A stretch of DNA of 10,000 nucleotides from S012-113 sp965368405 (GCA_965368405.1 CBDUMS010000103.1:1-10000); one strand, 5' to 3'. Counted from the stretch's first letter, positions 1 to 6,916 are shown. Numbers and translations are program-made. Notes: a model not told the origin generated them from the letters alone.

Positions 1-262
1 CATTAGTGAAGCCACGTGTATGCCAGCGCTCTATTATTTTTTTGTTGACGATCTCGCTTCCGGTTGCGGTAGGGATTACCACCAGTTTCGCATCTGTGCC
101 GGTTAGTTTTAAGAATTCGCCGTACATCTCCTCTGGCAGAGCACCACCCCCAATAAATAATCTTTTGTCGATTATTTCATTCTGGGCACGAACTAACAGG
201 CTAGTGCATAGGAGTATGCATAAGCTAAGGAGTATGGTCCGGGCTAAATGGGTTTTCTTCAT
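1..262 (-). CDS. Secreted cyanophycinase-like peptidase S51 family protein (partial, N-terminal 87 residues)
   Basis: The gene starts with ATG at 262 (minus strand) and runs off the left edge, so only the N-terminus is visible. Residues 1-26 form a signal peptide: a KK start, a hydrophobic stretch rich in Leu/Ile/Cys, and an RAQ end, a common cleavage pattern in Bacteroidota. The mature part then reads RLFIGGGALPEEMYGEFLKL and continues with a KLVVIPTATG segment. This glycine-rich loop followed by a VVIPTA strand is the N-terminal signature of cyanophycinase-like serine peptidases (S51, class-I glutamine amidotransferase-like fold). Members cleave beta-aspartyl or related dipeptide bonds, but many secreted homologues have no known substrate. 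The catalytic Ser/His lie beyond the window, so activity cannot be judged. It is 52 bases downstream of the membrane-protein gene at 315-734 on the same strand, so probably co-transcribed. The family call is fairly firm; the substrate is unknown. Confidence 0.75.
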   Translation of the reverse strand, partial: MKKTHLARTILLSLCILLCTSLLVRAQNEIIDKRLFIGGGALPEEMYGEFLKLTGTDAKLVVIPTATGSEIVNKKIIERWHTRGFTN

Positions 263-314
263 GTTTAATTAAATAACGTAGTCTTCATATTGGCTTTTGA
301 AACAAAATAAGTGC

Positions 315-734
315 TTAATTGGGCCTTCTTCCAATTGCCCAGCGCCCACCAATATAACCCATAGGCAAATAGGCTGCACCAAGATCTAATACTGTAAACC
401 AAATAGGAGAAGGGAGCATGAATATATTCATTATGCCACCAATTAAGAAAAAAGCCCCTATACCAATGGCAAATTTCAATTGATGCGTTGCTGCTATTTT
501 GGCGGCAACAAAAGCACCTACTAGCGTACCTAAGGCATGGGCAAGAAATGGGAAAATGAAGTGTTTGGCTTCGAATAAATGCATATTATTCTTTAGGCTT
601 TCCATATCGGCAGGATCAACCCCATCGGGCAAAGGAATAACGGATCCACTAATCATAATTAGCCCCATATTTACGGCGCTCCCGAGTATAAAACCAAGGA
701 TTACGGCCAGAATATTCTTAAGAATCGGATTCAT
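315..734 (-). CDS. Small four-helix integral membrane protein, unknown function
   Basis: A 139-residue protein with no signal peptide and four clear hydrophobic segments at about residues 8-30, 57-81, 87-107 and 111-132, so most likely an inner-membrane protein. Between helices 1 and 2 lies a polar loop (about 31-56) with a PLPDGVDPADMESL stretch. Helix 2 holds a P-x-L-A-H-A-L-G-T pattern (from P62) and glycines typical of tight helix packing. The C-terminus ends in a short basic tail (GRRPN). I know uncharacterised Bacteroidota proteins of this size and layout, but I cannot name a Pfam family and assign no function. The start at 734 places helix 1 right after a short MNPILKN leader. No strong ribosome binding site is present, as is usual in this phylum. 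It probably heads a leftward transcription unit with the S51-like gene. Confidence 0.75.
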   Translation of the reverse strand: MNPILKNILAVILGFILGSAVNMGLIMISGSVIPLPDGVDPADMESLKNNMHLFEAKHFIFPFLAHALGTLVGAFVAAKIAATHQLKFAIGIGAFFLIGGIMNIFMLPSPIWFTVLDLGAAYLPMGYIGGRWAIGRRPN

Positions 735-912
735 GATTTACAGGTTTTGGTTGTTGCTTAGTTCTCATTCGCATGCTAATAAGAGCAATACAATTAGGAA
801 ATTTACATAATTTATAAGTTCGATGCGAATCTGAGCTATTCTTTTGAGCTGCACATTATTATTTTAGGTTAATTTGCAGGAGTATTCCTAACCCTTAACG
901 CTTTAACTCAGA
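735..912. promoter_or_regulatory. Divergent intergenic region with weak promoter and inverted-repeat candidates
   Basis: These 178 bases separate the leftward membrane-protein gene from the rightward DUF2490 gene and must hold promoters for both. For the rightward gene the best match I find is TTAATTTG at 869-876, one mismatch from the Bacteroidota -7 box TAnnTTTG, with TTTTG at 842-846 upstream (22-base gap). This is weak. An exact 8-bp inverted repeat, ATTCGCAT at 767-774 and ATGCGAAT at 823-830, lies in the middle and could be a pair of regulator half-sites, but one such match is not very unlikely by chance in a region this size. I found no convincing leftward promoter. Confidence 0.25.
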
Positions 913-1617
913 ATGGCCAGGGTCATTGTAATATTGGGCTTATTAGTTTTTACTGCGGCTACTGAATCTTGGTCACAGTCAGATCCAAATTTTCAAATAT
1001 GGACAGATTTCAATCCGCGAATACGTCTCTCCGAGCGATTTAAAATTGTGGGCGATATAGGTTATCGCATTGAACCCGAAAGCAGTGCACAATCATTTTT
1101 AATAAGGGGGGCTGCAAGATTTTCGCCAAATCAAATATTAAGTTTCGACCTTGGACTAGCAGAGTTTATTACGTGGAACACAAAATTCTTTAACTCTTCA
1201 GAATTTCGCACCTTCCAATTTCTGTTTGTTAATTGGCCCAGCCTAGGAAAGTTTAAATTTCAACACCGCTTTGGCCTAGAGCAGCGGATATTTAGGTTTA
1301 ACGATTTAAGAGATAATCAGTTTGTTCATAGGGCGCGATACCGGTTGGGGCTAAGGTCACCCGATTTTCGTCTCTTCGGAAGCAACATTCCTTTCTATAT
1401 CAAAGCAAATGCAGAGCTACTTCGTGACTTAAACGATGAGGACGTCAGCGTACTAATAAACGGCGATAGATTTATGATTGGTATAGGCAGTTTACTATCC
1501 GAGAAATTACGTACAGAACTGCAATTTCAGGTGATGGCATTAAATGATCCGGTGATTCAAAAATTCATTCGAAATATTGATCTTATTCGGGTCCGCGTGT
1601 ATTACCAATTTAGATAA
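913..1617 (+). CDS. DUF2490-type outer-membrane-associated protein (first of two tandem paralogues)
   Basis: A 234-residue secreted protein. Residues 1-22 look like a signal peptide (MARVIVILGLLVFTAATE, then SWSQ before the mature part). The mature chain alternates short amphipathic strands with polar turns and contains W30-x-D-x-N-P, IGYR at 49-52, AEFITW at 83-88, EFR at 97-99, FKFQHRFGLEQR at 114-125 and RARYRLGL at 140-147. These fit the DUF2490 pattern (an initial W-x-D motif, a central HR-x-x-x-E/N-Q-R segment, then an R-x-R-Y-R strand), which is predicted to form a beta-barrel in the outer membrane. The chain ends in the aromatic/basic strand VRVYYQFR, as barrel proteins often do. The function of the family is unknown. 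No upstream in-frame start is possible because a stop codon sits at 904-906. The next gene is a clear paralogue. Confidence is high that it is a gene and moderate for the family. Confidence 0.8.
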   Translation: MARVIVILGLLVFTAATESWSQSDPNFQIWTDFNPRIRLSERFKIVGDIGYRIEPESSAQSFLIRGAARFSPNQILSFDLGLAEFITWNTKFFNSSEFRTFQFLFVNWPSLGKFKFQHRFGLEQRIFRFNDLRDNQFVHRARYRLGLRSPDFRLFGSNIPFYIKANAELLRDLNDEDVSVLINGDRFMIGIGSLLSEKLRTELQFQVMALNDPVIQKFIRNIDLIRVRVYYQFR

Positions 1618-1713
1618 TATTCAACATAATTTAGATAAATAAACATAGAATAGAGCAAATAGAGGCTGTTTTCATGACATTAATCTTGTCCTAAACTGAC
1701 CTTAGTCATGTTC

Positions 1714-1739
1714 TTGGCTTTTAGCCACCAATAGATTTG
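1714..1739 (+). promoter_or_regulatory. Putative Bacteroidota-type promoter for the second DUF2490 gene
   Basis: TAGATTTG at 1732-1739 matches the Bacteroidota -7 consensus TAnnTTTG exactly and would start transcription near 1746, about 28 bases before the ATG at 1774. The nearest -33-like TTG is at 1714-1716, leaving 15 bases, shorter than the usual 17-21. A small inverted repeat (TGGCT, TTT, AGCCA at 1715-1727) overlaps that -33 position and could bind a regulator or be coincidental. Confidence 0.35.
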
Positions 1740-1773
1740 CAAAGGTTTTGAAACATTATTCAACGCTCATGCA

Positions 1774-2493
1774 ATGTTCAAGTTTTTATCGAACCCCTTT
1801 TATATTTTTTGTTTAGTCGTACTGCTCTCATTTGCTTCCGGACATGGGATTGCCCAATCGCTAAATCATCGCCAATACTGGATCGATATAAACCCTACCT
1901 TCACACTGCTCAATAAGGTTAAACTCACCACAGAAATTGGTTATCGGACGGAGCCGGCCATTACCATTAAACAAACATATTTCAGAGGATTTCTGAATTT
2001 AGATCTACATGACAAGCTAAAGCTTAGTGTTGGTGCAGCGGAATTCATTAGCTGGCGTGAGCGTAGTTTTCGAAGTACGGAGTTTCGATTGGCACAATAT
2101 TTTACGATTGTTTGGCCACAAATAGGAGGTTTTAAATTTAAACATCGTTTTGGCGTTAATCAACGTTGGTTTACTTATCCGGAATCGAATACCGTATTTA
2201 TTGGACGTTGTCGCTATCGTTTAGGGCTTTACTCACCGAAATTTAGCGTGCTGAACTCGGGAAATCGCTTTTACGCCTCAGCCAGTATAGAAATTCTTCG
2301 AAATATTAACACCTCCGAAGAAGGGCAATGGTTTGATCATGAGTGGGTTACAGCAATAGCAGGGGCACGAATTACAGAAAAGATCAGGCTAGAGGGGCAC
2401 TTATTGCTGATTAATCGAAACCTGCCGGAATCACATGATTTTTTAAGAGAAGTTTCTGCGTTAAGATTACGCATTTTCTATAACATCCCCTGA
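1774..2493 (+). CDS. DUF2490-type outer-membrane-associated protein (second tandem paralogue)
   Basis: A 239-residue secreted protein with a signal peptide at about residues 1-28 (hydrophobic IFCLVVLLSFASG, then GIAQ). It aligns along its whole length with the gene at 913: W36-x-D-x-N-P, IGYRTEP at 55-61, AEFISW at 89-94, EFR at 103-105, FKFKHRFGVNQRWF at 120-133 and RCRYRLGLYSPKF at 145-157 all have counterparts in the same order. The pair therefore arose by tandem duplication followed by substantial divergence. The mature part is predicted to be a small beta-barrel. The C-terminal strand RLRIFYNIP replaces VRVYYQFR of the first copy and does not end in a terminal aromatic residue. The separate promoter-like sequence upstream suggests it can be expressed independently. 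Function is unknown. Confidence 0.8.
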   Translation: MFKFLSNPFYIFCLVVLLSFASGHGIAQSLNHRQYWIDINPTFTLLNKVKLTTEIGYRTEPAITIKQTYFRGFLNLDLHDKLKLSVGAAEFISWRERSFRSTEFRLAQYFTIVWPQIGGFKFKHRFGVNQRWFTYPESNTVFIGRCRYRLGLYSPKFSVLNSGNRFYASASIEILRNINTSEEGQWFDHEWVTAIAGARITEKIRLEGHLLLINRNLPESHDFLREVSALRLRIFYNIP

Positions 2494-2508
2494 ATTGGTG
2501 TTTAGATA

Positions 2509-2538
2509 TTGTGAAGTGCGCCTATACTGTTACTTTTG
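2509..2538 (+). promoter_or_regulatory. Putative Bacteroidota-type promoter for the Omp85-like gene
   Basis: TTG at 2509-2511 and TACTTTTG at 2531-2538 are separated by 19 bases, matching the known Bacteroidota promoter arrangement (TTG, 17-21 nt, TAnnTTTG). The predicted start is near 2545, giving a leader of about 26 bases before the ATG at 2571. It is the best promoter match I found in the window. Confidence 0.5.
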
Positions 2539-2555
2539 TCCCTTGAGTAATATTT

Positions 2556-2560
2556 AGGAG
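2556..2560 (+). promoter_or_regulatory. AGGAG ribosome-binding-like site
   Basis: AGGAG lies 10 bases before the ATG at 2571. Such a strong Shine-Dalgarno-like match is unusual in this window, where most genes have none. It supports 2571 as the start and fits the signal peptide that follows. Confidence 0.4.
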
Positions 2561-2570
2561 ATCATTTGGC

Positions 2571-4037
2571 ATGGGTGATAAAGGGCTAGTTGTAAGTAGA
2601 GGTGCCAGCATTGTACTGGTGTTCTTGCTTATATTCACTTGCCTAACCGGTGCTGCTCAATCTAATCAGTCTCCTGGTGCTGTTCCAGTAGACTCCGTGG
2701 CCGCAGAGAATACCCGTGAGGTTCTTATCGATAATATTTTTATTACGGGTAATCGCAAGACGAAGGATAAGATCATCCTACGAGAATTATCCGTAGAAAT
2801 TGGTAAATACTATAAATTTGAAGGACTGCGCGAAATGCTTGATTTCGATAGGAACAAAATCTATAATACCAATTTGTTCAATACGGTTGAGGTCTCTATT
2901 CTAGAGCTCGACATGGAGAAAATAGATATTGTTGTGCAGGTAGATGAACGATGGTATTTGTTCCCAATTCCCCTTATTGATATTATTGACCGAAACTTTA
3001 ACGATTGGGTAGAAAATCATAATGCCGATCTAAGCCGAATAATCTATGGTCTAAGTCTATATCATTTTAATATGAGGGGGATGAACGAGCGCATGACCCT
3101 TACTGCACAGTTTGGATTTTCGCGTCGTTATGAGTTTCAATACGATGTGCCTTATATCGATAGGAGCCAGCAAAATGGGCTGGGATTCTTTGTGAAGTTT
3201 ATCGAATACAAGAATCTGCATTATGATAATATTAATAATAATAGAGTCTTTCTGGAGTCCGAAGATATCCTTAAGACCAACATATTTACGGGTATAAACT
3301 ATGTTCGGAGGAACTCTTTCTACGCCAGGCATTTTGTAGATTTTGCGTACAGCGACAGCGAAGTGGCCGATACAATCTTTCAACTAAATCCGAATTATCA
3401 TACCCTTTCGAATAAGCGACAGCAATACTTTAACCTTAAATATAAATTTAGCTATGATAAGCGGGATATCGTAGCATACCCATTAGACGGGTACCGTTTA
3501 ACGGCATCGGTAGAAAAATCGGGACTTGGTGTCTTTGGCGATGTAAACCTGCTCAACTTCAGGGCGAGCTATGCGCAGTTCTGGAAATTACCAAATAAAT
3601 TCTACTTCTCTAACTACACTTCGGCTTATATAAGTACGCCCAATGATCAGCCCTATTCGATGCTGAATGGATTGGGCTTCGGCAATGACGTGGTTCGGGG
3701 GTACGAATTATATGTGATCCACGGCCAGAATTATGTTATTAATAAGACCTCACTTAAATACGACATCTTTTCGGGCAGTACAGAATTAAAGAAATTTCCA
3801 TTACAGCAATTCAGACACTTTCCCTATGCTTTTTATCTAAAGACTTATTTTGATGTGGGCTATGCTTCCAATGTTATCAATTATGAAGGCAATCAGCGAT
3901 TAGCAGACCAGTTATTGCTTGGTGGCGGTATTGGGCTTGATGTGGTTACCTTATATGATATTATTATGCGCTTTGAATACTCATTCAATTCGATAGGAGA
4001 GAATGGTTTGTTCTTCGCGATTACCAGCGCATTTTAG
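2571..4037 (+). CDS. Small Omp85/BamA-superfamily outer-membrane protein with a single POTRA domain
   Basis: A 488-residue protein. Residues 1-30 are a signal peptide (hydrophobic 11-28, ending GAAQ). Residues about 51-126 form one POTRA domain: VLIDNIFITGNRKTKDKII, then LFNTVEVSI and IDIVVQVDERWYLFPIP, the usual beta-alpha-alpha-beta-beta pattern with the GN-x-x-T turn. Residues about 155-488 form a 16-strand-type barrel: YDKRD-x-x-x-YPLDGYR at 295-309, and VRGYE at 375-379, the conserved loop-6 motif that reaches into the barrel in Omp85 proteins. The last residue is Phe (F488), as expected for a barrel inserted by the BAM machine. BamA has five POTRAs and about 800 residues; this protein is too short and is not the essential BamA. 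Proteins of this build occur in several copies in Bacteroidota and are often annotated as surface antigen/BamA/TamA family. The transported partner is unknown, although two barrel-type genes lie directly upstream. Confidence 0.85.
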   Translation: MGDKGLVVSRGASIVLVFLLIFTCLTGAAQSNQSPGAVPVDSVAAENTREVLIDNIFITGNRKTKDKIILRELSVEIGKYYKFEGLREMLDFDRNKIYNTNLFNTVEVSILELDMEKIDIVVQVDERWYLFPIPLIDIIDRNFNDWVENHNADLSRIIYGLSLYHFNMRGMNERMTLTAQFGFSRRYEFQYDVPYIDRSQQNGLGFFVKFIEYKNLHYDNINNNRVFLESEDILKTNIFTGINYVRRNSFYARHFVDFAYSDSEVADTIFQLNPNYHTLSNKRQQYFNLKYKFSYDKRDIVAYPLDGYRLTASVEKSGLGVFGDVNLLNFRASYAQFWKLPNKFYFSNYTSAYISTPNDQPYSMLNGLGFGNDVVRGYELYVIHGQNYVINKTSLKYDIFSGSTELKKFPLQQFRHFPYAFYLKTYFDVGYASNVINYEGNQRLADQLLLGGGIGLDVVTLYDIIMRFEYSFNSIGENGLFFAITSAF

Positions 4038-4660
4038 AACTCCCAACTCGAATAATCAATAAGTTTTTTCTTGCCTCGTTTATTATAAATATACCAGTCG
4101 CCACTGCGATTCCCCTCTTTGTAGGAACCTGAGTAGAGTAGCCAGCCTTTTTTTGAGTAAAATAGCCATTCGCCCTCCTCTAGTCCATTGCTATACTGCC
4201 CGTCTTGAAGCAATTTTCCTGATTCATCATAATAAAACCATTCACCATCGGGTAAACCCTGGTGGTATTCGAGGCTTTTTCGGAGGGAGCCATTGTCATA
4301 ATAAAACAGCCAAAGTCCTTCATAAGCGCCATTTTTATAAATGCCCTTTTTTTCGATCATTCCCGATGGGTAAAAATAGAAGGAGGAGTCCTGCAGCGTG
4401 CCATTAACCCAATTTTCTTTGGTTATTAAATTGCCATCAAAATCGAAATTCGATGCGGTGCCATTCAGCTGACCATCTTTAAAATATTCGATGGCCTCTT
4501 TTACGCCAGAGGGGTAGTAGTACTCCCACATTCCAGATTTTTTTCCAGCCTCCATTTCTCCCTGGTGCTTTATCTGACCATTTTCATAATGCTCCACCAC
4601 AGGTTGTGCGATAGCCTCAAAGGCCACGAATAAAGAAAGTAGAAGGGAAAGTCTAATCAT
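4034..4660 (-). CDS. Secreted MORN-variant repeat protein (YwqK-like)
   Basis: A 208-residue protein with a signal peptide at 1-19 (MIRLSLLLSLFVAFEAIAQ), so exported. The mature part is almost all repeats on an exact 24-residue period: a turn glycine recurs at 43, 67, 115, 139, 163 and 187 (Asp at 91), followed two residues later by Trp at 45, 117, 141, 165 and 189 and then paired aromatics such as EYYYPSG, LFYYDNG, FYYDESG and LFYSKKG. This is the MORN-repeat-variant pattern of proteins that databases often label YwqK family antitoxin. That label comes from a Bacillus locus; a secreted repeat protein with no toxin partner next to it gives no support for an antitoxin role here. A binding or scaffold function is more likely. 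Its stop codon interlocks with that of the rightward Omp85-like gene. It lies 65 bases downstream of the flavin reductase-like gene and could be read through from the catabolic operon, but nothing links it to that pathway. Confidence 0.85.
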   Translation of the reverse strand: MIRLSLLLSLFVAFEAIAQPVVEHYENGQIKHQGEMEAGKKSGMWEYYYPSGVKEAIEYFKDGQLNGTASNFDFDGNLITKENWVNGTLQDSSFYFYPSGMIEKKGIYKNGAYEGLWLFYYDNGSLRKSLEYHQGLPDGEWFYYDESGKLLQDGQYSNGLEEGEWLFYSKKGWLLYSGSYKEGNRSGDWYIYNKRGKKKLIDYSSWEF

Positions 4661-4669
4661 ATTTACTCG

Positions 4670-4679
4670 ATAGATCTAT
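4670..4679. repeat. 10-bp perfect palindrome upstream of the MORN-repeat gene
   Basis: ATAGATCTAT reads the same on both strands and ends 10 bases before the MORN-protein start codon. It is short, and no second copy was noticed nearby. It could be an operator or mean nothing. Confidence 0.2.
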
Positions 4680-4725
4680 TGCATATTTAACGTACTTTTC
4701 ATGCATTGGGTTCATATGCCTTGTC

Positions 4726-5598
4726 TTAATTTAAGAGCAATATAGCCCAGGCTTTATCTAAATGCCCAGATGCAATTGCTTTTTGAGCAACCTCATGCCT
4801 TGCGGCTAGCGAATCAAAATTTTTCTCATCACGACTGAGTTTAGCATAAGCATCATGTAATTGCTTAGGCTCGGGCAATTTTTCGATATTGGCGAGTATG
4901 GCCAGGTCATTACCGGTTAAAACTGAGCTTTCTCGAATCTCTTTGGGTAGTTCATCAACTCCTATAACCAGTTTCTGAAGCGGTTTAGCAACCTCAAATA
5001 CGGTATTTTTAGCTAGGCGACTATACCAATTGCCACCCATTCTGGCAACGGGGTCTAATTTTAACGGATCAATATGATTATCCTCATTGAGTATAGAAGC
5101 TGATATATGCATTTGTATAACTTCGGCGATAACCAAATTCCCAGCTCCACCCTGATCGCCGAGTGGCTTAACCTCAATTACTTTGCATTCAAATGATACC
5201 GGCGATTCCGCCACACGCGGTGGGCCAATTTTTTCGGAAGCCAATTCAGTTAAGCCTGACTTCTTGAATTCGTTTACTCCTTTTTGGTATTCGGTGCTGG
5301 CCAGCGAAATCTGTTGTACTATGGCATTATTAACCATATTGATGCAAACCTCTTTTACCTCGAGTACATTATCGAAAGTGTCTTTTGTGGAATTGTCTCT
5401 ACCCCGGCGCGCTGGCGAAAATATTAGTATTGGCGGATTGGCGCTAAACACATTAAAGAAGCTAAAAGGGCTAAGATTTACATTTCCATGACTATCAATG
5501 GTACTGGCCAAAGCAATAGGGCGTGGTGCCACAGCACCGAGGAGGAGTTTATGTACCTCGGGTACGGTTAACTTCGATGGGTCGAATGTCTTGAACAT
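4726..5598 (-). CDS. Flavin reductase-like FMN-binding protein encoded with the homogentisate genes
   Basis: A 290-residue cytoplasmic protein with an FMN-binding split-barrel domain over about residues 15-195. Diagnostic segments are APRPIALAST at 24-33, the NLSPFSFFNVFSANPPI stretch at 41-57 (FMN-phosphate and ring contacts in this family), CINMVN at 85-90 and the closing ARMGGNWYSR at 185-194. Family members (DIM6/NTAB, flavin reductase-like) bind FMN and either reduce flavin for a partner oxygenase or act as stand-alone oxidoreductases. A C-terminal extension of about 90 mostly helical residues (about 205-290) goes beyond the core and may set oligomer or partner contacts. It follows fahA by 39 bases and is probably the last catabolic gene of the operon. 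HPPD and HmgA are non-haem iron enzymes that do not use reduced flavin, so its role is not explained by the core pathway. Candidate jobs are a side-product reductase or support for an unseen flavin-dependent monooxygenase. Confidence 0.8.
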   Translation of the reverse strand: MFKTFDPSKLTVPEVHKLLLGAVAPRPIALASTIDSHGNVNLSPFSFFNVFSANPPILIFSPARRGRDNSTKDTFDNVLEVKEVCINMVNNAIVQQISLASTEYQKGVNEFKKSGLTELASEKIGPPRVAESPVSFECKVIEVKPLGDQGGAGNLVIAEVIQMHISASILNEDNHIDPLKLDPVARMGGNWYSRLAKNTVFEVAKPLQKLVIGVDELPKEIRESSVLTGNDLAILANIEKLPEPKQLHDAYAKLSRDEKNFDSLAARHEVAQKAIASGHLDKAWAILLLN

Positions 5599-5637
5599 GG
5601 TAGAAATTATATAGAAATCTAATTTACTACGAAATCC

Positions 5638-6885
5638 TTACTTAGCAGGCAGAACTTTTGTTCTTACTTCGCCAAAGCCTACACGCTTACCTTCTTTCTC
5701 GGCAAAACCTCGCATGATTACAGCATCTCCATCTTCAATAAAGGTTCGCTGTCCTCCGCTTTTTAAGGAGATGGGCTTTGTGCCTTTCCAGGCCAACTCC
5801 ATCATCGAACCATAAGAATCGGGAGTTGGTCCACTTATGGTTCCGGAGGCGTACATATCGCCAACTTCAATATTACAGCCGTTCACAGTGTGGTGCGCTA
5901 ACTGTTGAGCGATATTCCAGTACATGTACTTGAAGTTAGATTGACATACAACTTCCTCCTCATTATTCTCTGGCTGAATAGCCACCTCCAGGTTAATGTC
6001 GAAATTCTTAGATCCTTGGTATTGCAGATAGGGCAATACGGCTGGTTCTTGTTGCGGGCCAGCAACTCTAAAATCAGCGAGTGCTTCCAGGGTCACAATC
6101 CAAGGGGAAATGGAAGAGGCAAAATTCTTGGCAAGAAATGGACCTAGTGGAACATATTCCCATACTTGGACATCACGAGCTGACCAATCATTAAAAAGAA
6201 CAAATCCGAAAATATAATCTTCTGCATTGTCGGTGCTTATCGTATCACTCAGGTCACTAGACTTGCCGGTAATAAATGCCATTTCCAATTCGAAGTCGAG
6301 CCGCTTGGTTGGGCCAAAACTGGGCACTGCCGCGTCGGGAGCTTTGGTTTGTCCTTTCGGACGATGTATAGCCGTGCCCGATGGGATAATTGAAGATGCT
6401 CGCCCATGATAGCCCACAGGAATATGCCTCCAATTAGGCATTAAGGCATTTTCTGGATCGCGAATCATCGATCCGATATTAGTAGCGTGCTCTATGCTCG
6501 AATAGAAATCAGTATAGTTTGGCACATGCACCGGCATTAACATCGCCACGGAGTTCATTGGAATCAGGGCATTTTTTTTATACTCGGCATTAGATTGGAT
6601 TTCATGGTTGGCTGCTGAAAAAAGGTCGATAAGTCGTTCGCGAACCTTGTTTGTGGTGGCTTTACCTAAGTTTATAAAACTATTGAGGGTGGGTTGCGAG
6701 AAAATATCAGTGGGCAAGTCAATGCCTTCAAAGAAAAATTCTGAATGCAGGTAGTGCAGGTCGATCACGAAATCACCAAGGGCAGACCCCGCTCTTGGGT
6801 GATCATGGTCTACCCGAAAAATCCCAAAAGGAAAATTATGAATACTAAAATCTGAATTTGAATCAATTTCTAACCAGCTCTTCAT
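5638..6885 (-). CDS. fahA: Fumarylacetoacetase
   Basis: It hydrolyses 4-fumarylacetoacetate to fumarate and acetoacetate, the last step of tyrosine/homogentisate breakdown in the cytoplasm. I place the start at the ATG at 6885, giving 415 residues and the normal N-terminus MKSWLEIDSNSDFSIHNFPF. The frame is open up to an ATG at 6957, but those 24 extra codons lie mostly in a repeat. With my start, key residues fall at the positions known from the mouse enzyme: metal ligands D126, E199, E201 and D233, catalytic H133, Y159, Q240 and K253, plus the late glutamate at 363 (364 in mouse). Other family motifs are VGYHGRASS at 157-165, NDWSARD at 232-238 and YASGTISGP at 345-353. The N-terminal SH3-like domain covers about 1-118 and the catalytic FAH fold the rest. 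It follows hppD by 112 bases, the largest gap in the operon, filled by the composite repeat. All active-site residues are present, so it should be functional. Confidence 0.96.
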   Translation of the reverse strand: MKSWLEIDSNSDFSIHNFPFGIFRVDHDHPRAGSALGDFVIDLHYLHSEFFFEGIDLPTDIFSQPTLNSFINLGKATTNKVRERLIDLFSAANHEIQSNAEYKKNALIPMNSVAMLMPVHVPNYTDFYSSIEHATNIGSMIRDPENALMPNWRHIPVGYHGRASSIIPSGTAIHRPKGQTKAPDAAVPSFGPTKRLDFELEMAFITGKSSDLSDTISTDNAEDYIFGFVLFNDWSARDVQVWEYVPLGPFLAKNFASSISPWIVTLEALADFRVAGPQQEPAVLPYLQYQGSKNFDINLEVAIQPENNEEEVVCQSNFKYMYWNIAQQLAHHTVNGCNIEVGDMYASGTISGPTPDSYGSMMELAWKGTKPISLKSGGQRTFIEDGDAVIMRGFAEKEGKRVGFGEVRTKVLPAK

Positions 6886-6916
6886 TATAACGCTTTCAAT
6901 TATTTCAAAATTTATT

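Noticed and set aside
6..272. Plus-strand open frame of 88 codons at the left edge
   Set aside because: It is antisense to the S51-like gene, whose minus-strand frame has a proper signal peptide and family motifs; the plus-strand product resembles nothing.
2571..4037. The essential BamA protein
   Set aside because: It has one POTRA and 488 residues; BamA has five POTRAs and about 800 residues.
4034..4660. Antitoxin of a toxin-antitoxin pair
   Set aside because: Only the family label suggests it. The protein is secreted, has MORN-like repeats throughout, and has no toxin-like neighbour.
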